Shown: positions 9,857-21,820, numbered from the stretch's first letter. The stretch is 23,204 nucleotides of DNA from Rhizophagus sp. LPA8_4_AMF (GCA_021464525.1 JADRCO010001046.1:1-23204); one strand, 5' to 3'. Translations and numbers: made by a program. The notes: generated from the sequence alone by a model not told the origin.

Positions 9857-12030
9857 TTATAATTTACAGAACATTGCAGTAACTTCTTGTGTAATTTTTA
9901 ATAATAATTCAAAAGCTTGATCGATATGTTTTTCTGTAGTTAATGGAGAACCAGGAGCAAATCTTATTATATATTGTTCTCTCATTTTTGTTTGTGTTAG
10001 ATATACTTTACCACTCTCATTTAGCCTATTAGAGACCATTTCTGTTAATTTATTTGAATTTTTCAATGAGTCATTTGATTTAATATAAAAGTTAACCAAT
10101 CCGAAATTTGGAGTTGTTGGAATTATAAATAAATCAGGATATTGTTGGATTTTACTTCGAAATAGATTTGTGAGTTTATGTATCTAAAAATTTATTTAAA
10201 ATTAGAAACTTTTTTTTTGAAAAAAAAATACTAGATATACTAATTGGCATTTCCACTAGTTTATAAATGATGAAAAATGCTAATTAGTAACCAGATAATA
10301 ATAAATTTTACCTTCATAACATGTTCTCTTAAACCTTTTGCACCATACGATCTTATAACAAACCAAATTTTTAAAGCTCTAAACCTTCTTCCAACTTTAA
10401 AATAAAATTAAGAGTTAAAAGAAAGTATTAAATTAAACTTACACTATGTACTTACGTGGGATCTGCCAATCTCTAAAATCTAAAACCATTCCACTTTCAC
10501 TAACAGAATTTTTTAAAATATCTGGAGTGATTGACAATGCATTTATAAGATACTTTCTTTCTTTTATCCTAAAACAAACATTTTATGATTATATACTAAA
10601 TAAACGCTGTACTAAATGACTAAATCACTTTCAGAAAGTTATTTACCATAAACAAGAACAATCAAAATTAGTTAGTAATCCCTTATGCATATTAAGATCA
10701 AACGAATCTGCTTGATTTATTCCTTCAAGCAAATATTTATATTCAGGACAGATAAGAGCAGAACCAGCATGTGCAGCATCGATATGTAACCAAATGTTTG
10801 TACCCTTAACTAAATAATAAAATCTTGAATTAAAAAAAAAATCTATCCTTTAATTAATCCTTGTTCAGACGTACTTACTTGCATCCACGATATCTGTTAT
10901 TTTGTCAATTGCTGCAGAATTAGTTGTTCCAATTGTTCCAACAATAAAAAAGGGGATTAATCCATTAGTGATATCTTTTTCCATTTCTTGTTTCACAGTT
11001 TCCCCGCAAAGTGAAAAATTATTATCAGTAGGAAGTGCACGAAAAAGTATATTTGTAATCATTGTTGCTTTTTTTAAACAAATGTGCGTCTATTAAACGA
11101 CGAAATTTTTGAAAAAAAAAATTTAAACTCGAACAAGAAATTTTAGAGAATAAAATTTTTTCCTTTATTAACCTGATCTGAACCATAGGCAATTAACCGA
11201 GTTGAAAGAGTACGTAATTTTTCCTCGTCAGCGCCTTCTGCTTTATATTCTTCTAACATTCGATACTTAGCAGCAAGTAAAGTCACTAAAGTTGCTTCAC
11301 TAGCTGTTCCTTGGATCACACCCCCACCTCTTCCATCACTGTGAAATTTTTGATCCAATCCGACAAGTTTTCCCATCCAATCAAGAACGATTGACTCAAG
11401 TTCAGTGCAAGCAGGAGAACTTAACCACTTAAAGATCATATTTGGTTTTACTGAGTTACTATATTGAGGAAATTATGTAAAAGATTATCACCTTACATTG
11501 AATCCAATGACATTAAACATATCAGAATACATGTCTCCCAATATACTCGGAAAAGAGGAATTAGCAGGATAAAAGGCAAAAAAATTGGGACTTTGCCAAT
11601 GTGTAACTAATTTTAATTTGTTTTTTCTCTTAATTAATAATTGACACATATATGTATAAAAAAATAAATGTAGTATAAGAAACAATAACGAACTTCCTGG
11701 GATAATTTTCGTTTCAATATCGGATTGAATTTTCTCCCATGGTTCAGGTTCTGAGTTAAAGTTGAAACAAAATCGATAAATTTCATTCGGTATTATTTAA
11801 AATGTAGAAAATAATTACCTTCTGGTGCTTCCTTCGGAAGAACTTTTTTAAGGTAACCCGGTTCTACCTTTGATAAAACTTTTCAAAAAATAGCAATGAA
11901 CCACTTTTGATTACCATTCAATTTTTTGTAAATAATATAATTTACCTTCATAGTTTTCAAGCTCTTGATAATATTTACAAATTCTATCAACGGTTTCATA
12001 CCCTCTTTTACGGAATTCTTCGATATCCAT
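9857..12030 (-). CDS. PLP-dependent aromatic-L-amino-acid decarboxylase-like protein
   Basis: Ten exons (12030-11946, 11878-11819, 11750-11694, 11606-11497, 11427-11173, 11089-10879, 10809-10647, 10568-10456, 10394-10312, 10183-9857) give 487 residues, close to the roughly 480 of animal DDC. This family (group II decarboxylases) removes CO2 from Dopa, tryptophan or tyrosine, or makes aldehydes in variant members. Seen in the protein: start [66 protein letters not shown] with His191 (stacks on PLP), HIDAA with Asp270 (binds PLP nitrogen), HK with Lys302 (PLP Schiff base) and [13 protein letters not shown]. With a constant offset of one from human DDC, Tyr332 becomes Ile331, Trp304 becomes Gly303 and Tyr274 becomes His273. 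PLP binding should persist, but standard decarboxylation is doubtful. The substrate is unknown. A longer overlapping frame starting at 12095 is out of frame with this model. Confidence 0.88.
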
Positions 12031-12623
12031 TCTTGAAAACCTTTCAAAAAAGATTCTAGTTGATTAAATATTTGTTGCATCATCACGTGCAACATAAAGA
12101 TCTTTAGATCATGTAATACTGATCGTCATTGTCCCCATTTACACAATGCGATTACGCGATTACACTTTACCATGGTTGGTAGGGATAACCAGACCACTGC
12201 TGATTCTGATGATCTATCCTTTGGTAAATTGAAAAATGATAATTAAACTTTAGTATCTAATTATTCAAAGATTTTGAGACTAATGATCTTGAGACATTTT
12301 TATATCAATAAATCTGTGGCACTGTACAGTTTCTGATTTGAAGCTATCATTTTTGTATAATTTATAGAGTGAAATTAGTGCGCAAAATTAAGCAAGATGT
12401 TTTTTACGGACCAATTGTTTGATGACAAGTTTTAATAAAGCAAGAAAATACAAGTTGTGGCTTTGTAAAATCTCTCGTTTATAGATTACACGCCCGATCA
12501 AGATTTTATTAGCTTCTTGAAATTTTTTTTTTGTTTTTAAATGAAATGGACGATGAACAGTGGGCTATTTTGTTTGATAATGAATGTATGCGAATTTTTA
12601 AATTATCATCAATTAACTTTTAA
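12031..12623. other. Divergent promoter region with an in-frame upstream mini-ORF
   Basis: About 590 bp separate the starts of the decarboxylase-like gene (minus) and the Cys/His-repeat gene (plus), so both promoters should lie here. A GC-richer patch at 12145-12165 contains two GCGATTAC units. At 12546-12623 an ATG opens 25 codons (MDDEQWAILFDNE...) and ends in TAA immediately before the ATG at 12624, in the same frame. Confidence 0.45.
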
Positions 12624-14096
12624 ATGTCTTGTAATAGTAATCTTGCTGATTGTTGCCACGCGTTTATAGATATTAGGGCTGAAGATTATAAAAGAAATTC
12701 AAAAACGTTAGATGAGTTTAATCAATTCTTGGAAGAACTTCCTTCTTTATTGAAAAAGAAAACATCACTTGTATTGAATCATTGTATTAGATGTCGAAAA
12801 GTTACAATTCCACCTGGTAACGCAGATGATTGCTACAGAATAAAATATTCTCATCAGGTTGAACGGATTTTAACAGTTGATGCTCTTCGAGATACTAAGT
12901 TAGACTTAACAGCATTATCAGTTCTCTTCAATGAGTAAGTGAATGAAAGAATTCTTAATTTTTGAATGTTATATTATAAACCAATAGAAAATTTTCTTCG
13001 TTATTATAAAGAGTTGGGATGAGTTTCGAAGACTTTAGCCAATCCATGGATAATTTCTTGGAAAAACATAAAATTTATATATGTAAACGCTGTGATACAT
13101 TATCCGCCACTCCTGAACACGCTGGTTATCGAAATCCAAGTCATAATCATTGTAGTGTTCTCTCGAGTTTGAATCAAATGAAGGAAATTGAATTCGATTT
13201 ATTGAATTTATTTGAAATACTTAAAAGTTGTGTGGATAATCATCGTCCGAATAGATTATCGAAAAAGTGGGATTTATTTTCTGATGATATTCCCTTGGTT
13301 AAGCGAGATTTTTATTGTAGACATTTTGGTAAGACTGAGTGGGCGAGATACATTAAAATTGATGGTGCGTGCTTGAAATGGATTTGCTTTTTTTTTCTTT
13401 TATTTTCTTTAAATTTAACTTCTTATAATTTCGCTCAGAGTATTATATAAAAAATAACACACTTTTACAATATACACAATTCCTTAATGATCTCCCAAAG
13501 AGACTTCATTATTGTGCAGTTTATAAATGTGTAAATTGTAATCGACTTTCTTCAAGTTCAAAATTTGCTGATCTCTGTTATCAAACTAATCAATGGATTT
13601 CTGATGAAGCTTATCTTCCACAAATTCCTCATAAAAATCGTGAAATTGATAATGTTGAAGTTTTTATCAAAGCAAAAGTCTCTTTAAATACATTATCAAA
13701 AGTTTATGCTGAAAGATATAATGAGTTAAGTGATGATAATTTTTTCACTATAATATATATACATTATATGTATTTTTTGATGAAAACTAAAATTTTTTTT
13801 TTAGACTATCGATTCATTTAAATCATTTTTTATCGGGTTTATGGGGGTTTTCTTATTTTATTAAAACCTGCGATATATTTATCTGCACACAATGTGGAAT
13901 ATTTTCTGCATTAAAACAGGGTGGAAGTTTATGTAGAAAACCTTATCACGATCATGAATTTGAAAGAATTAATGATGTTTTAACTTTTTATGATGAACCT
14001 ATTAATTTATTTGATTTACAATACGTTCTTCGAACTGCTTTGAATATTGCTTATCCTGATAAACCTGTCTATATCCCTAAAAATCAAAATTATTAA
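12624..14096 (+). CDS. Tandem Cys/His-repeat (putative zinc-binding) protein, unknown function
   Basis: Four exons (12624-12934, 13012-13364, 13439-13724, 13805-14096) join with good splice sites into 413 residues. I do not recognise the family. The protein consists of four diverged units: a helix with a F-L-x-x-L-like motif, a C-x2-C-x12-C-x6-H core, and about 35-45 residues later an amphipathic L-x2-L helix. Cores: unit 1 Cys54, Cys57, Cys70, His77; unit 2 Cys128, Cys131, Tyr143 in place of the third Cys, His148, His150; unit 3 Cys252, Cys255, Cys268, with no His; unit 4 Cys344, Cys347, Cys360, His365, His367. Units 1 and 4 keep all four ligands, which suggests a small zinc finger. No signal peptide or membrane segment is seen. 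XDH begins 112 bp downstream on the same strand. Zinc binding is inferred from spacing; binding of protein or nucleic acid is unknown. Confidence 0.75.
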
Positions 14097-14208
14097 AATT
14101 GAATTTAACTTTTATTGCGTAAAGATCAAGATCGTCACTTTATTTCATATATATACATATACGTACACAACTTTTTTTCCTTTATTTCAACTTGATATTT
14201 AATGTAAA

Positions 14209-17200
14209 ATGAATAAGTTGGTTATTGACGGGAAAACTCAAACTTTTAACATTGAAGAAAAAGATTTTATTACCGAAAACAATATTAAATTTTATAAAAA
14301 ATTAAGATTTTATTTAAATGGAACTTTTGTAGAAATAGATAACCCTGATCCTGATATTACCTTATTACAATATGTTCGAAGTATCGGCTTAACTGGGTAA
14401 ATGCAACTTATCTACAACAAAGAAAAAAAATTATTTTAGTTAAAAGCTTCCTTTATATTTTCATTTTCTAGAACGAAATTAGGTTGCGCTGAAGGTGGTT
14501 GTGGTGAGTATTTACAAAGCATGCTCCTTTCTTTTTCATTCATTTCATTTTATACATGTTCGACAATAAATAGGTGCCTGCACAGTGTTAATTTCATCGT
14601 ATGATCCAACGAATCAAAGGATATCACATTATTCAGTAAACACATGTTTAGCACCGTTATGTTCAGTTGATGGTAAGCATGTAATAACAATAGAAGGAAT
14701 TGGAAATGTGAAGAATCCACATCCTGTTCAGGTACGGTAAATTAATTGGTAAAGATGTTGATATTTGATTTAATTTCCAATCTACATATTCAATAAATGC
14801 ATTTCTATCGGATGGTTTTTTAGGAAAGAATAGCTTTGTTACACGGGTATTGAATATTTCATTTAATTTGATTTATCATTTTTTTTTTATCCAAATAACT
14901 TTTCACTTACAGCTTAAATTCTTAAATTATAATAGATCACAATGTGGATTTTGTACACCAGGAATAGCGATGTCACTTTATGCGTTACTTAGGAATAATC
15001 CAAATCCTTCAGAAGAAGAAATTGAAGAATGTTTTGATGGTAATTTATGTAGGTGTACAGGATACAGACCTATTCTTGATGCTGCTAAGACTGTAAGATT
15101 ATTTTTACATTTATATTCATGGATTTTGTTGGATTTCTTTCTTAATATAACGTATGTTATTTTGGTTTTAAAATGTCAATATTAGTTTGCCAAACCCACG
15201 AATAGATGTTGCAATAATGATGTAGATAAAAAAAGTGATGGTATAGAACAAAATGGCGTAAGAGTGAGTAAGAAAAGTGAAATATAAAATAATTTAAACG
15301 TTATTGTAATTTAGAATTTGTTTGTAGGGATGCGGAAGAGAAGATTGTTGTAAATTTAATAATTCCAACTTTTCTTCTATAATTGATCATAAATTTCCTC
15401 AAGTAAGAATGTAAGATATTAACATAAGAATTTTATATTTAGTATTTCTAATAATTTCTTTTCTTTTTTTTTTAAGATTAAGTTTAAACAATATGATGCG
15501 ACACAGGAATTAATATTTCCGCCAGCGTTAATATCATCATATAAACCCTACCCGTTATATTTTTCAGGTAGAAAAACAAAATGGTTTAAGCCAAATAGTT
15601 TAAATGAACTATTATTACTTAAATTAAAATATCCTCAAGGAAAATTAGTTAGTGGTAATACTGAAGTTGGTATTGAGGTGAAATTTAAAAAAATGAATTA
15701 CAATATTTTAATTTTTGTTGGGGATTTAAAAGAATTAAAGGGTTACGAACTTACAGGTGAGATGTTTTTAGAAAAGTTTTATTAAAAAAAGTGTTAATGT
15801 AATATATTTATTTTATTTTGTTTTTATAGATGATGGATTGATTATTGGAGCTAATATAACATTAGCACAATTTCAAGAGATATTACAAAAGGCCAGTAAA
15901 CATTACAAGGTATAATGAATCTACATTATAGAAGTCCCTCTTTTAATAATATTAATATTCTTTTTCATCTTTTGTTGTTAGGAATATCAAGTAGAAACAT
16001 TTAGGGCAATATTAGCTAATTTAAGATGGTTCGCAGGTCATCAAATACGCAATGTAGCAACACCAGCAGGAAATATAATAACTGGTTCCCCTATATCTGA
16101 TTTAAATCCGATATTTTTATCAACTTCATGTATATTCACATTATCTTGCCATAAGAAAATGCCTTATGACACATCCTTCTCGAATAATTGTGTTGATCGA
16201 AAAGTATTGGCTAAGGAATTTTGGACAGGATATAGACAAAATACATGTACATCAACAGAAATTATAACGAAATTCTTTATACCACTAAGTAAAGAACGAC
16301 AATTTGTTAGAGCATATAAACAATCAAAAAGACGTGATGATGATATTGCAATTGTTAATGCTGGATTAATGGTACTTTTGGATAATGAGGATGTTGTAAA
16401 AGATGTCGGGTTTGGATTTGGTGGTATGAGAAGCGTTAGCGTTAGAGCGCCGCTAAGTGAAGAATGGCTAATTGGAAAAAAATGGGGAGATAAAAATGTA
16501 TTAAAAAAATTACTTAATAAGCTGGGCGAGGTTTGTTATTTATTTTATTTTATTATTACGTTAAAAAGTATATTTACAAGGAATTAACTCCTCATTGTTT
16601 CATAAATAGGAGTTACAATTAAGTTTCGATGTACCAGGCGGAATGGCATCATATAGAAAATCATTGGTATCAGGGTTTATATATAAATTTTGGTACGACG
16701 TATGTAAGAATGTAGGCATATCAACAGAAGAATATATTGATAACGACATAGATGATTTTATTGGCATAATTGAAAGGAATGTATCTAAAGGAGTGCAAAC
16801 TGTCGGATTTAAAGAGATTAACAAGAAAATAGTTGGTAAAGAAATACCACATTTATCAGCTATGAAACAAGTTACCGGTGAAGCTATTTATACTGATGAC
16901 TTACCTAAAGTGCATGATGAATTATATGGCGCTCTTGTTTTATCACAAAATGCTCATGCAAAAATACTAAGGTATGGCATACGTATATATTTATATATTT
17001 TAGTAATAATTTTATTTAATTATTTTTTCCTTCAATTTAACTATTAAAGTGTTGATGCAAGTAAAGCATTAGCTATATCAGAGGTTAAAGGATTTTTTAC
17101 TGCAAAAGATGTCCCGGGTGAAAATAAATGGGGTCCAATTTTCCATGATGAAGAAGTATTTGTTAGTGAGAAAGTACAATGTGTAGGACAAATTATTGGA

Positions 17201-19894
17201 TTGATAGTAGCTGAGAGTAAAGCTATCGCACAAGAAGCTGCTCTATTAGTTGAAGTCAAATATGAAAAATTACCTCACATACTCACTATTGAAGAAGCTA
17301 TTGAGCAAAATAGCTTTTTTAATATTGAAAGAAAAATCATTAAAGGTGATGTTGATGAAACTTTTCAACATTCTGATCATGTATTTGAAGGTGAAACCAG
17401 AATTGGTGGGCAAGGTAATTTACTGAGAGTTTATTCAATTTTCAATGCATGGGCTTTATAAGTAAAAATAATGATAACACATATATCCTTTGACTTCCCT
17501 TTTTGCATCATTTCAGAACACTTCTATTTAGAAACAAATGCATCACTCGTAATACCGAAAAGCGAAGATAACGAATTTGAAGTTCACGCTTCAACACAAA
17601 ATCTAACAGAAACACAAATTATTGGAGCATCAGTATTAGGTATCGCTGCAAATAAAATTGTATGTAAAGTAAAAAGGTTAGGAGGTGGTTTTGGCGGTAA
17701 GGAAACTCGTAGTATACCATTAACCTTGGCTTTAATGGTTGGAGCTTATCATCTGAAACGTCCTATTAGATGTATGTTAGATAGGGATGAAGACATAATT
17801 ATTAGCGGACAACGTCATCCATTCCTTGGAAAATGGAAAGTTGGAGTTAACGATGATGGAAAGATACAAGCGTTAGACTTAAGGGTAATTAAAATTATTA
17901 GATCAATAGGTATAAACTAAACTTAAACTAAACTCCGAACTTAAAAATATTTAGATATATAATAATGCGGGATGGTCTGCAGATTTATCATCGGCAGTAT
18001 TGGAGAGAGCAATTACGCATTCAGATAATTGTTATTATATACCAAATATAAGAATAATTGGTAAAATGTGTAAAACTAACACACATTCAAATACTGCTTT
18101 TCGTGGATTTGGTGGACCACAAGGAATGATGATCACCGAAAACATTATTAGCGAAGTTGCTGATAAATTAGGAACTGATGTCGTTGAATTTAGAGTGAGT
18201 TCGAGTCTTTAAGATAGAACATAAATGTGAATTATGTTCTTCATTGGTGTATTACAATGATATATCGCTAAAATATTGATTAGTTATATATACAAATCTT
18301 CTCATGTATTAATTAATAGGAAAAAAATTTTTATAGCGAGGGGCAATTAACTCATTTTAATATGAAATTAAATGATTGGCACATACCTTCATTGTATGAA
18401 CAAGTTAAGTTATCAAGCGAATATGTAAGACGGCGTCAAGAGATTAATGAATTTAACGAAAAACATAAATGGAGAAAAAGAGGATTATGTTTAATACCAA
18501 CAAAATTCGGTTTATCCTTCACCGCTTTACATTTAAATCAAGCTGGTGCTCTTGTACATATTTATACAGATGGAAGCATACTTGTTAGTCATGGTAAGCT
18601 ATAGAGGCTATAGAGAAGAAGGAGGATTATTGCTAAAAAACATTTTACTTAAATCAATAGGTGGAGTTGAGATGGGACAAGGACTTCATACAAAAATGTT
18701 ACAAGTTGCAGCCGAGGCTTTGAATGTTTCTTTAAATGATGGTACGTATTTCATTATATATTTCACGTTGATTTAATTTCATTCTTTTTTTAACTCCTCA
18801 AAATCCAAAATAATAAGTCCACTTAATGGAGACGGCTACAAATGTAGTTATAAATTCATCATCTACGGCTGCAAGTGTTAGTAGTGATATTAATGGATAT
18901 GCCGTGTTAAATGCCTGTAAAGTTTTATCAGAAAGATTAAAACCATACAGAGAAAAAATGCCCGATAAAAGTTTTAAAGAGGTTAATAATTTAGTTTGTT
19001 ATAATTTTTCAGAATAAACAATCATTTAATTTTTTGCGATTATCTTTTCACTTCTTTTGATATTCTTAGATTGTTAAAGCAGCATATTTAGATAGAGTAA
19101 ATTTATCAGCAAATGGATTTTATAAAACACCAGATATAGGATATGATTGGGATAAAAATGAAGGACAAATGTTCTTTTACTTTACGACGGGTGCAGCTTG
19201 TACAGAAGTTGAAATTGATGTATTAACAGGGGATCATACAATACTAAGGACTGATCTAATAATGGATATTGGTAGAAGTTTGAATTATGCTATTGATGTT
19301 GGACAAATTGAAGGTGCCTTTATACAAGGTGTTGGTTGGTGTACGATCGAAGAATCTTTATTCTTGCCTAATGGTCATATATTTACTAAAGGACCTGGAA
19401 ATTATAAATTACCTGGATTTAGGTGAGTAAAGAGGAGGATAGGTTAATTTAAACTTTATATTTTGGATATTTAATGAGAATTATTGTTTGATTAATTATT
19501 AATAGGGATATTCCTCAAGATTTCAGAGTTACAACTTTTAGAGACGGTGAATATCCAAATTTGAAAACTATACATAGTAGTAAAGGCGTAGGTGAACCTC
19601 CTTTATTTTTGGGAAGTTCCGTATTCTTTGCTATTCGGGATGCCATTAAATTTGCAAGGTATGTTATATACTTAAATATATATATATATATCCCAGATTT
19701 GGCCCATATTTTTCATTTAATGTTTTTGACTTTACAATTATAAAAATAGAAAAGCGAATGGTAATAATGAAACTGTAGAGTTGAGATCTCCCGCTACACC
19801 GGAAAGAATTCGTATGGCTTGTATGGATGAAATTGTCATATCTAATATTGTTGAACCAAAGGAAAATGAAAAAGGATGGGTTATTGGTGTCTAA
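14209..19894 (+). CDS. XDH: Xanthine dehydrogenase (molybdenum hydroxylase), complete, 20 exons
   Basis: XDH oxidises hypoxanthine to xanthine and urate, passing electrons from molybdopterin through two 2Fe-2S clusters and FAD to NAD+; it serves purine catabolism in the cytosol or peroxisome. Twenty exons (14209-14396, 14472-14503, 14574-14731, 14824-14846, 14936-15092, 15186-15257, 15328-15402, 15477-15756, 15830-15909, 15982-16530, 16610-16971, 17050-17414, 17517-17884, 17955-18194, 18320-18593, 18661-18741, 18818-18981, 19070-19422, 19506-19658, 19750-19894) sum to 1372 codons without a break; bovine XDH has 1332 residues. Seen: cluster-I Cys68, 73, 76, 98; cluster-II Cys137, 140, 172, 174; FAD motifs [11 protein letters not shown] and [14 protein letters not shown]; molybdenum-site Gln808 (STQN), Glu843 (GGKE), Arg921, FRGFGGPQG with Phe955, Phe1050 (SFT) and Glu1304 (GVGEPP). 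The Glu843/Arg921 pair binds purines and separates XDH from aldehyde oxidase. Exons of 23 and 32 bp are very short. Confidence 0.96.
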
Positions 19895-20443
19895 TTAGGA
19901 TTCAATGTATAAAAGTGAATATTATATTTAAGTACGTCAACTGGAAAATTTTGTTAGATTAAAAACTAAAAGTCAGTTAAAGAAATGGATTAAATGGGTG
20001 AATGACAAAACTTATTTTGATATTGAAGTATAATGGATTAAATCTTTATAATATTGAAGATTTTTTATTTATATAAAACGTACTTTAATTTATGAACCAC
20101 ACGTAAAGATTAACAGTTATTAGTTTAAAATACATAATCTAACCAACTAATTATTTTGCGTCAATGACGCACTTTAACCATATAACTATGTGTTTAATTT
20201 GTTGTTCTTTACTTTTTTCTCTTTTTTTTTAATAGTAGTGTATAGTATATACGTAAAAGAAAGTGGATAAAAAAAATTTAGCAGCTAAATACGTTGAGAT
20301 TCCGTAATATATCGCATACAATTCCCATTCTCTACGAATGTCAGGCCTTTCCCTTCACTAAAATGTTTTCACTTATTCAAGAGAACTCTCGAGTGTGAAT
20401 ATCATCACACATCGAAACACGCTTATAATAACAACTTCATATA
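19895..20443. other. Region downstream of XDH
   Basis: AT-rich DNA that should include the XDH 3' untranslated region. A frame without ATG at 19932-20033 would encode 33 residues of balanced composition (such as KKWIKWVNDKTYFDIE). It follows a possible AG acceptor, so it could be a leftover or alternative exon, but the evidence is weak. Nothing else is supported. Confidence 0.4.
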
Positions 20444-20587
20444 CAGTTCACCCTCACTATAGTGAATCCCATGGGCTGGAGATTAAAATTCGTTATAGTG
20501 AGAAATTCACTATACTGAGGGTCATTTTATTATATTATAAAAAATTCTGTACCTGAATTTTTCTTCATTATAGCAAGTTATTCACTG
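20444..20587. mobile_element. Short pogo/Tc1-mariner-like MITE, 144 bp
   Basis: The element starts CAGTTCACCC and ends TTATTCACTG, is flanked by TA on both sides (20442-20443 and 20588-20589), and has imperfect terminal inverted repeats sharing CAGT, CTATA and TGAA. It contains internal palindromes around CACTATAGTG and TTCACTATA. TA duplication plus CAGT termini and a GTTATAGTGA motif fit non-autonomous pogo/Tigger elements. It has no coding capacity. Confidence 0.55.
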
Positions 20588-20589
20588 TA

Positions 20590-21820
20590 TAAAAATTTGA
20601 TAAATAATTGTAATATTGTATCAATAGATTTATTCTTAACATATCGACATGTATTGTTGCAACTTGTTGGAAATCATCATGTTTTCGCATGATGACACTT
20701 GAGACATTGCTCTGGTTATCAATTGCGAACAAAAATGCGCGTGTACAAGAACACTTCTCTGATGGGATTTCAGCTATCAACTTCAAACCTCCCAAAGCGA
20801 CGATCCAGAGCAATTCACCATGCGTATTGGGCACGAAATGACGCATCAAATATGCATTTAAAATATTTCTTGAATATGTTATATGTTATCGAAGAATTCT
20901 ACTATGTATTTATCGTGATTCTGACTTTTCATGATATTTGACTGTTATTTCACTATTGCTTCATGGAAATAAGCCCAAAGGATACTCACAGCACTCTATG
21001 TCATAATTAAAATTCGGTAGTCTGTCTCTCCTGTAGGACCGAAGGAAGAGTGTTTCCACGAGTCCCGGAGTATTTTTGTCTTTATATACTATGAGGATTT
21101 ACAATACCGAAGAACTTTTGTCCTCGATACTTTTTGTCTTTCAGTGTTTTTTACTATATAAAAAAACCTTGCTTCTTTTCTTTCTGCCATTCGTGTAGAC
21201 TTGGGAAATAGAAATTGTAAACAGAATAACGATCTGCATCTTTTTGTCATGTGATAGGTGCATGCTCAAAAAAATAAAATATGAACTTAGGATGCTAGAT
21301 CATATGATACTGAGCCTGAAATGATTGATTCCTGGAGAGCATCCCGACATTTAAGTAAGTTCGTTACTGGAGGGTGTAGTGTAGAAAGAGATTAACCTGT
21401 TATAATGTTCATAGTGAAGATATAAAATGGTGTGTATTAGTCATCTCTATATGGTGGCCAAAATTGAAATAATAATTTATTAATATTTATCTCAAATACT
21501 CCATGATACTATTTAATACATATATTATTAATACCGTGTAGGTAACTCTGAACACATAAAATAAGTTGTTATCAACAAACTGAATTATTATCTAACCTTT
21601 ATGAAAAAAAGCTAAAATAGTTGTACTATTCTAGTGTGCAAATTTTGAAAAAATGCTTATTTTGTATTATATCAATGAGATAATGCTAAGAAGGTAAAAA
21701 GGTATCTTAATCATTAGATCGTATGTGTGTATACTGTTTTACAATGATTCCCTTTCCTCTTAATAGATTTTCATTTGTTATTTATAAAACATTCTATTGA
21801 CAAAATGCTATATAAGAAAT
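20590..21820. other. Intergenic region before NC2-alpha
   Basis: About 1.2 kb with no supported gene. Opposed open frames at 20568-20849 (minus) and 20699-20941 (plus) overlap each other; the minus one runs into the MITE, and neither resembles a known protein. A relatively GC-rich patch at 20990-21070 shows no tRNA or other RNA fold that I can recognise. The end near 21820 should hold the NC2-alpha 3' untranslated region. Confidence 0.45.

Noticed and set aside
11883..12095. Longer ATG frame overlapping the start of the decarboxylase-like gene
   Set aside because: It reads the wrong frame. The ATG at 12030 gives [12 protein letters not shown], the expected family N-terminus, and splices correctly to exon 2.
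12140..12165. Repeated GCGATTAC units resembling a regulatory or RNA element
   Set aside because: Too short and only two copies; no cloverleaf or other fold could be drawn.
14850..15185. A 111-residue stand-alone protein in the XDH region
   Set aside because: Only 14936-15092 is XDH exon 5; the ends are intron translated in frame.
20568..20941. Opposed open frames of 93 and 80 residues downstream of XDH
   Set aside because: They overlap on opposite strands, one runs into a MITE, and neither shows a recognisable motif or splice context.
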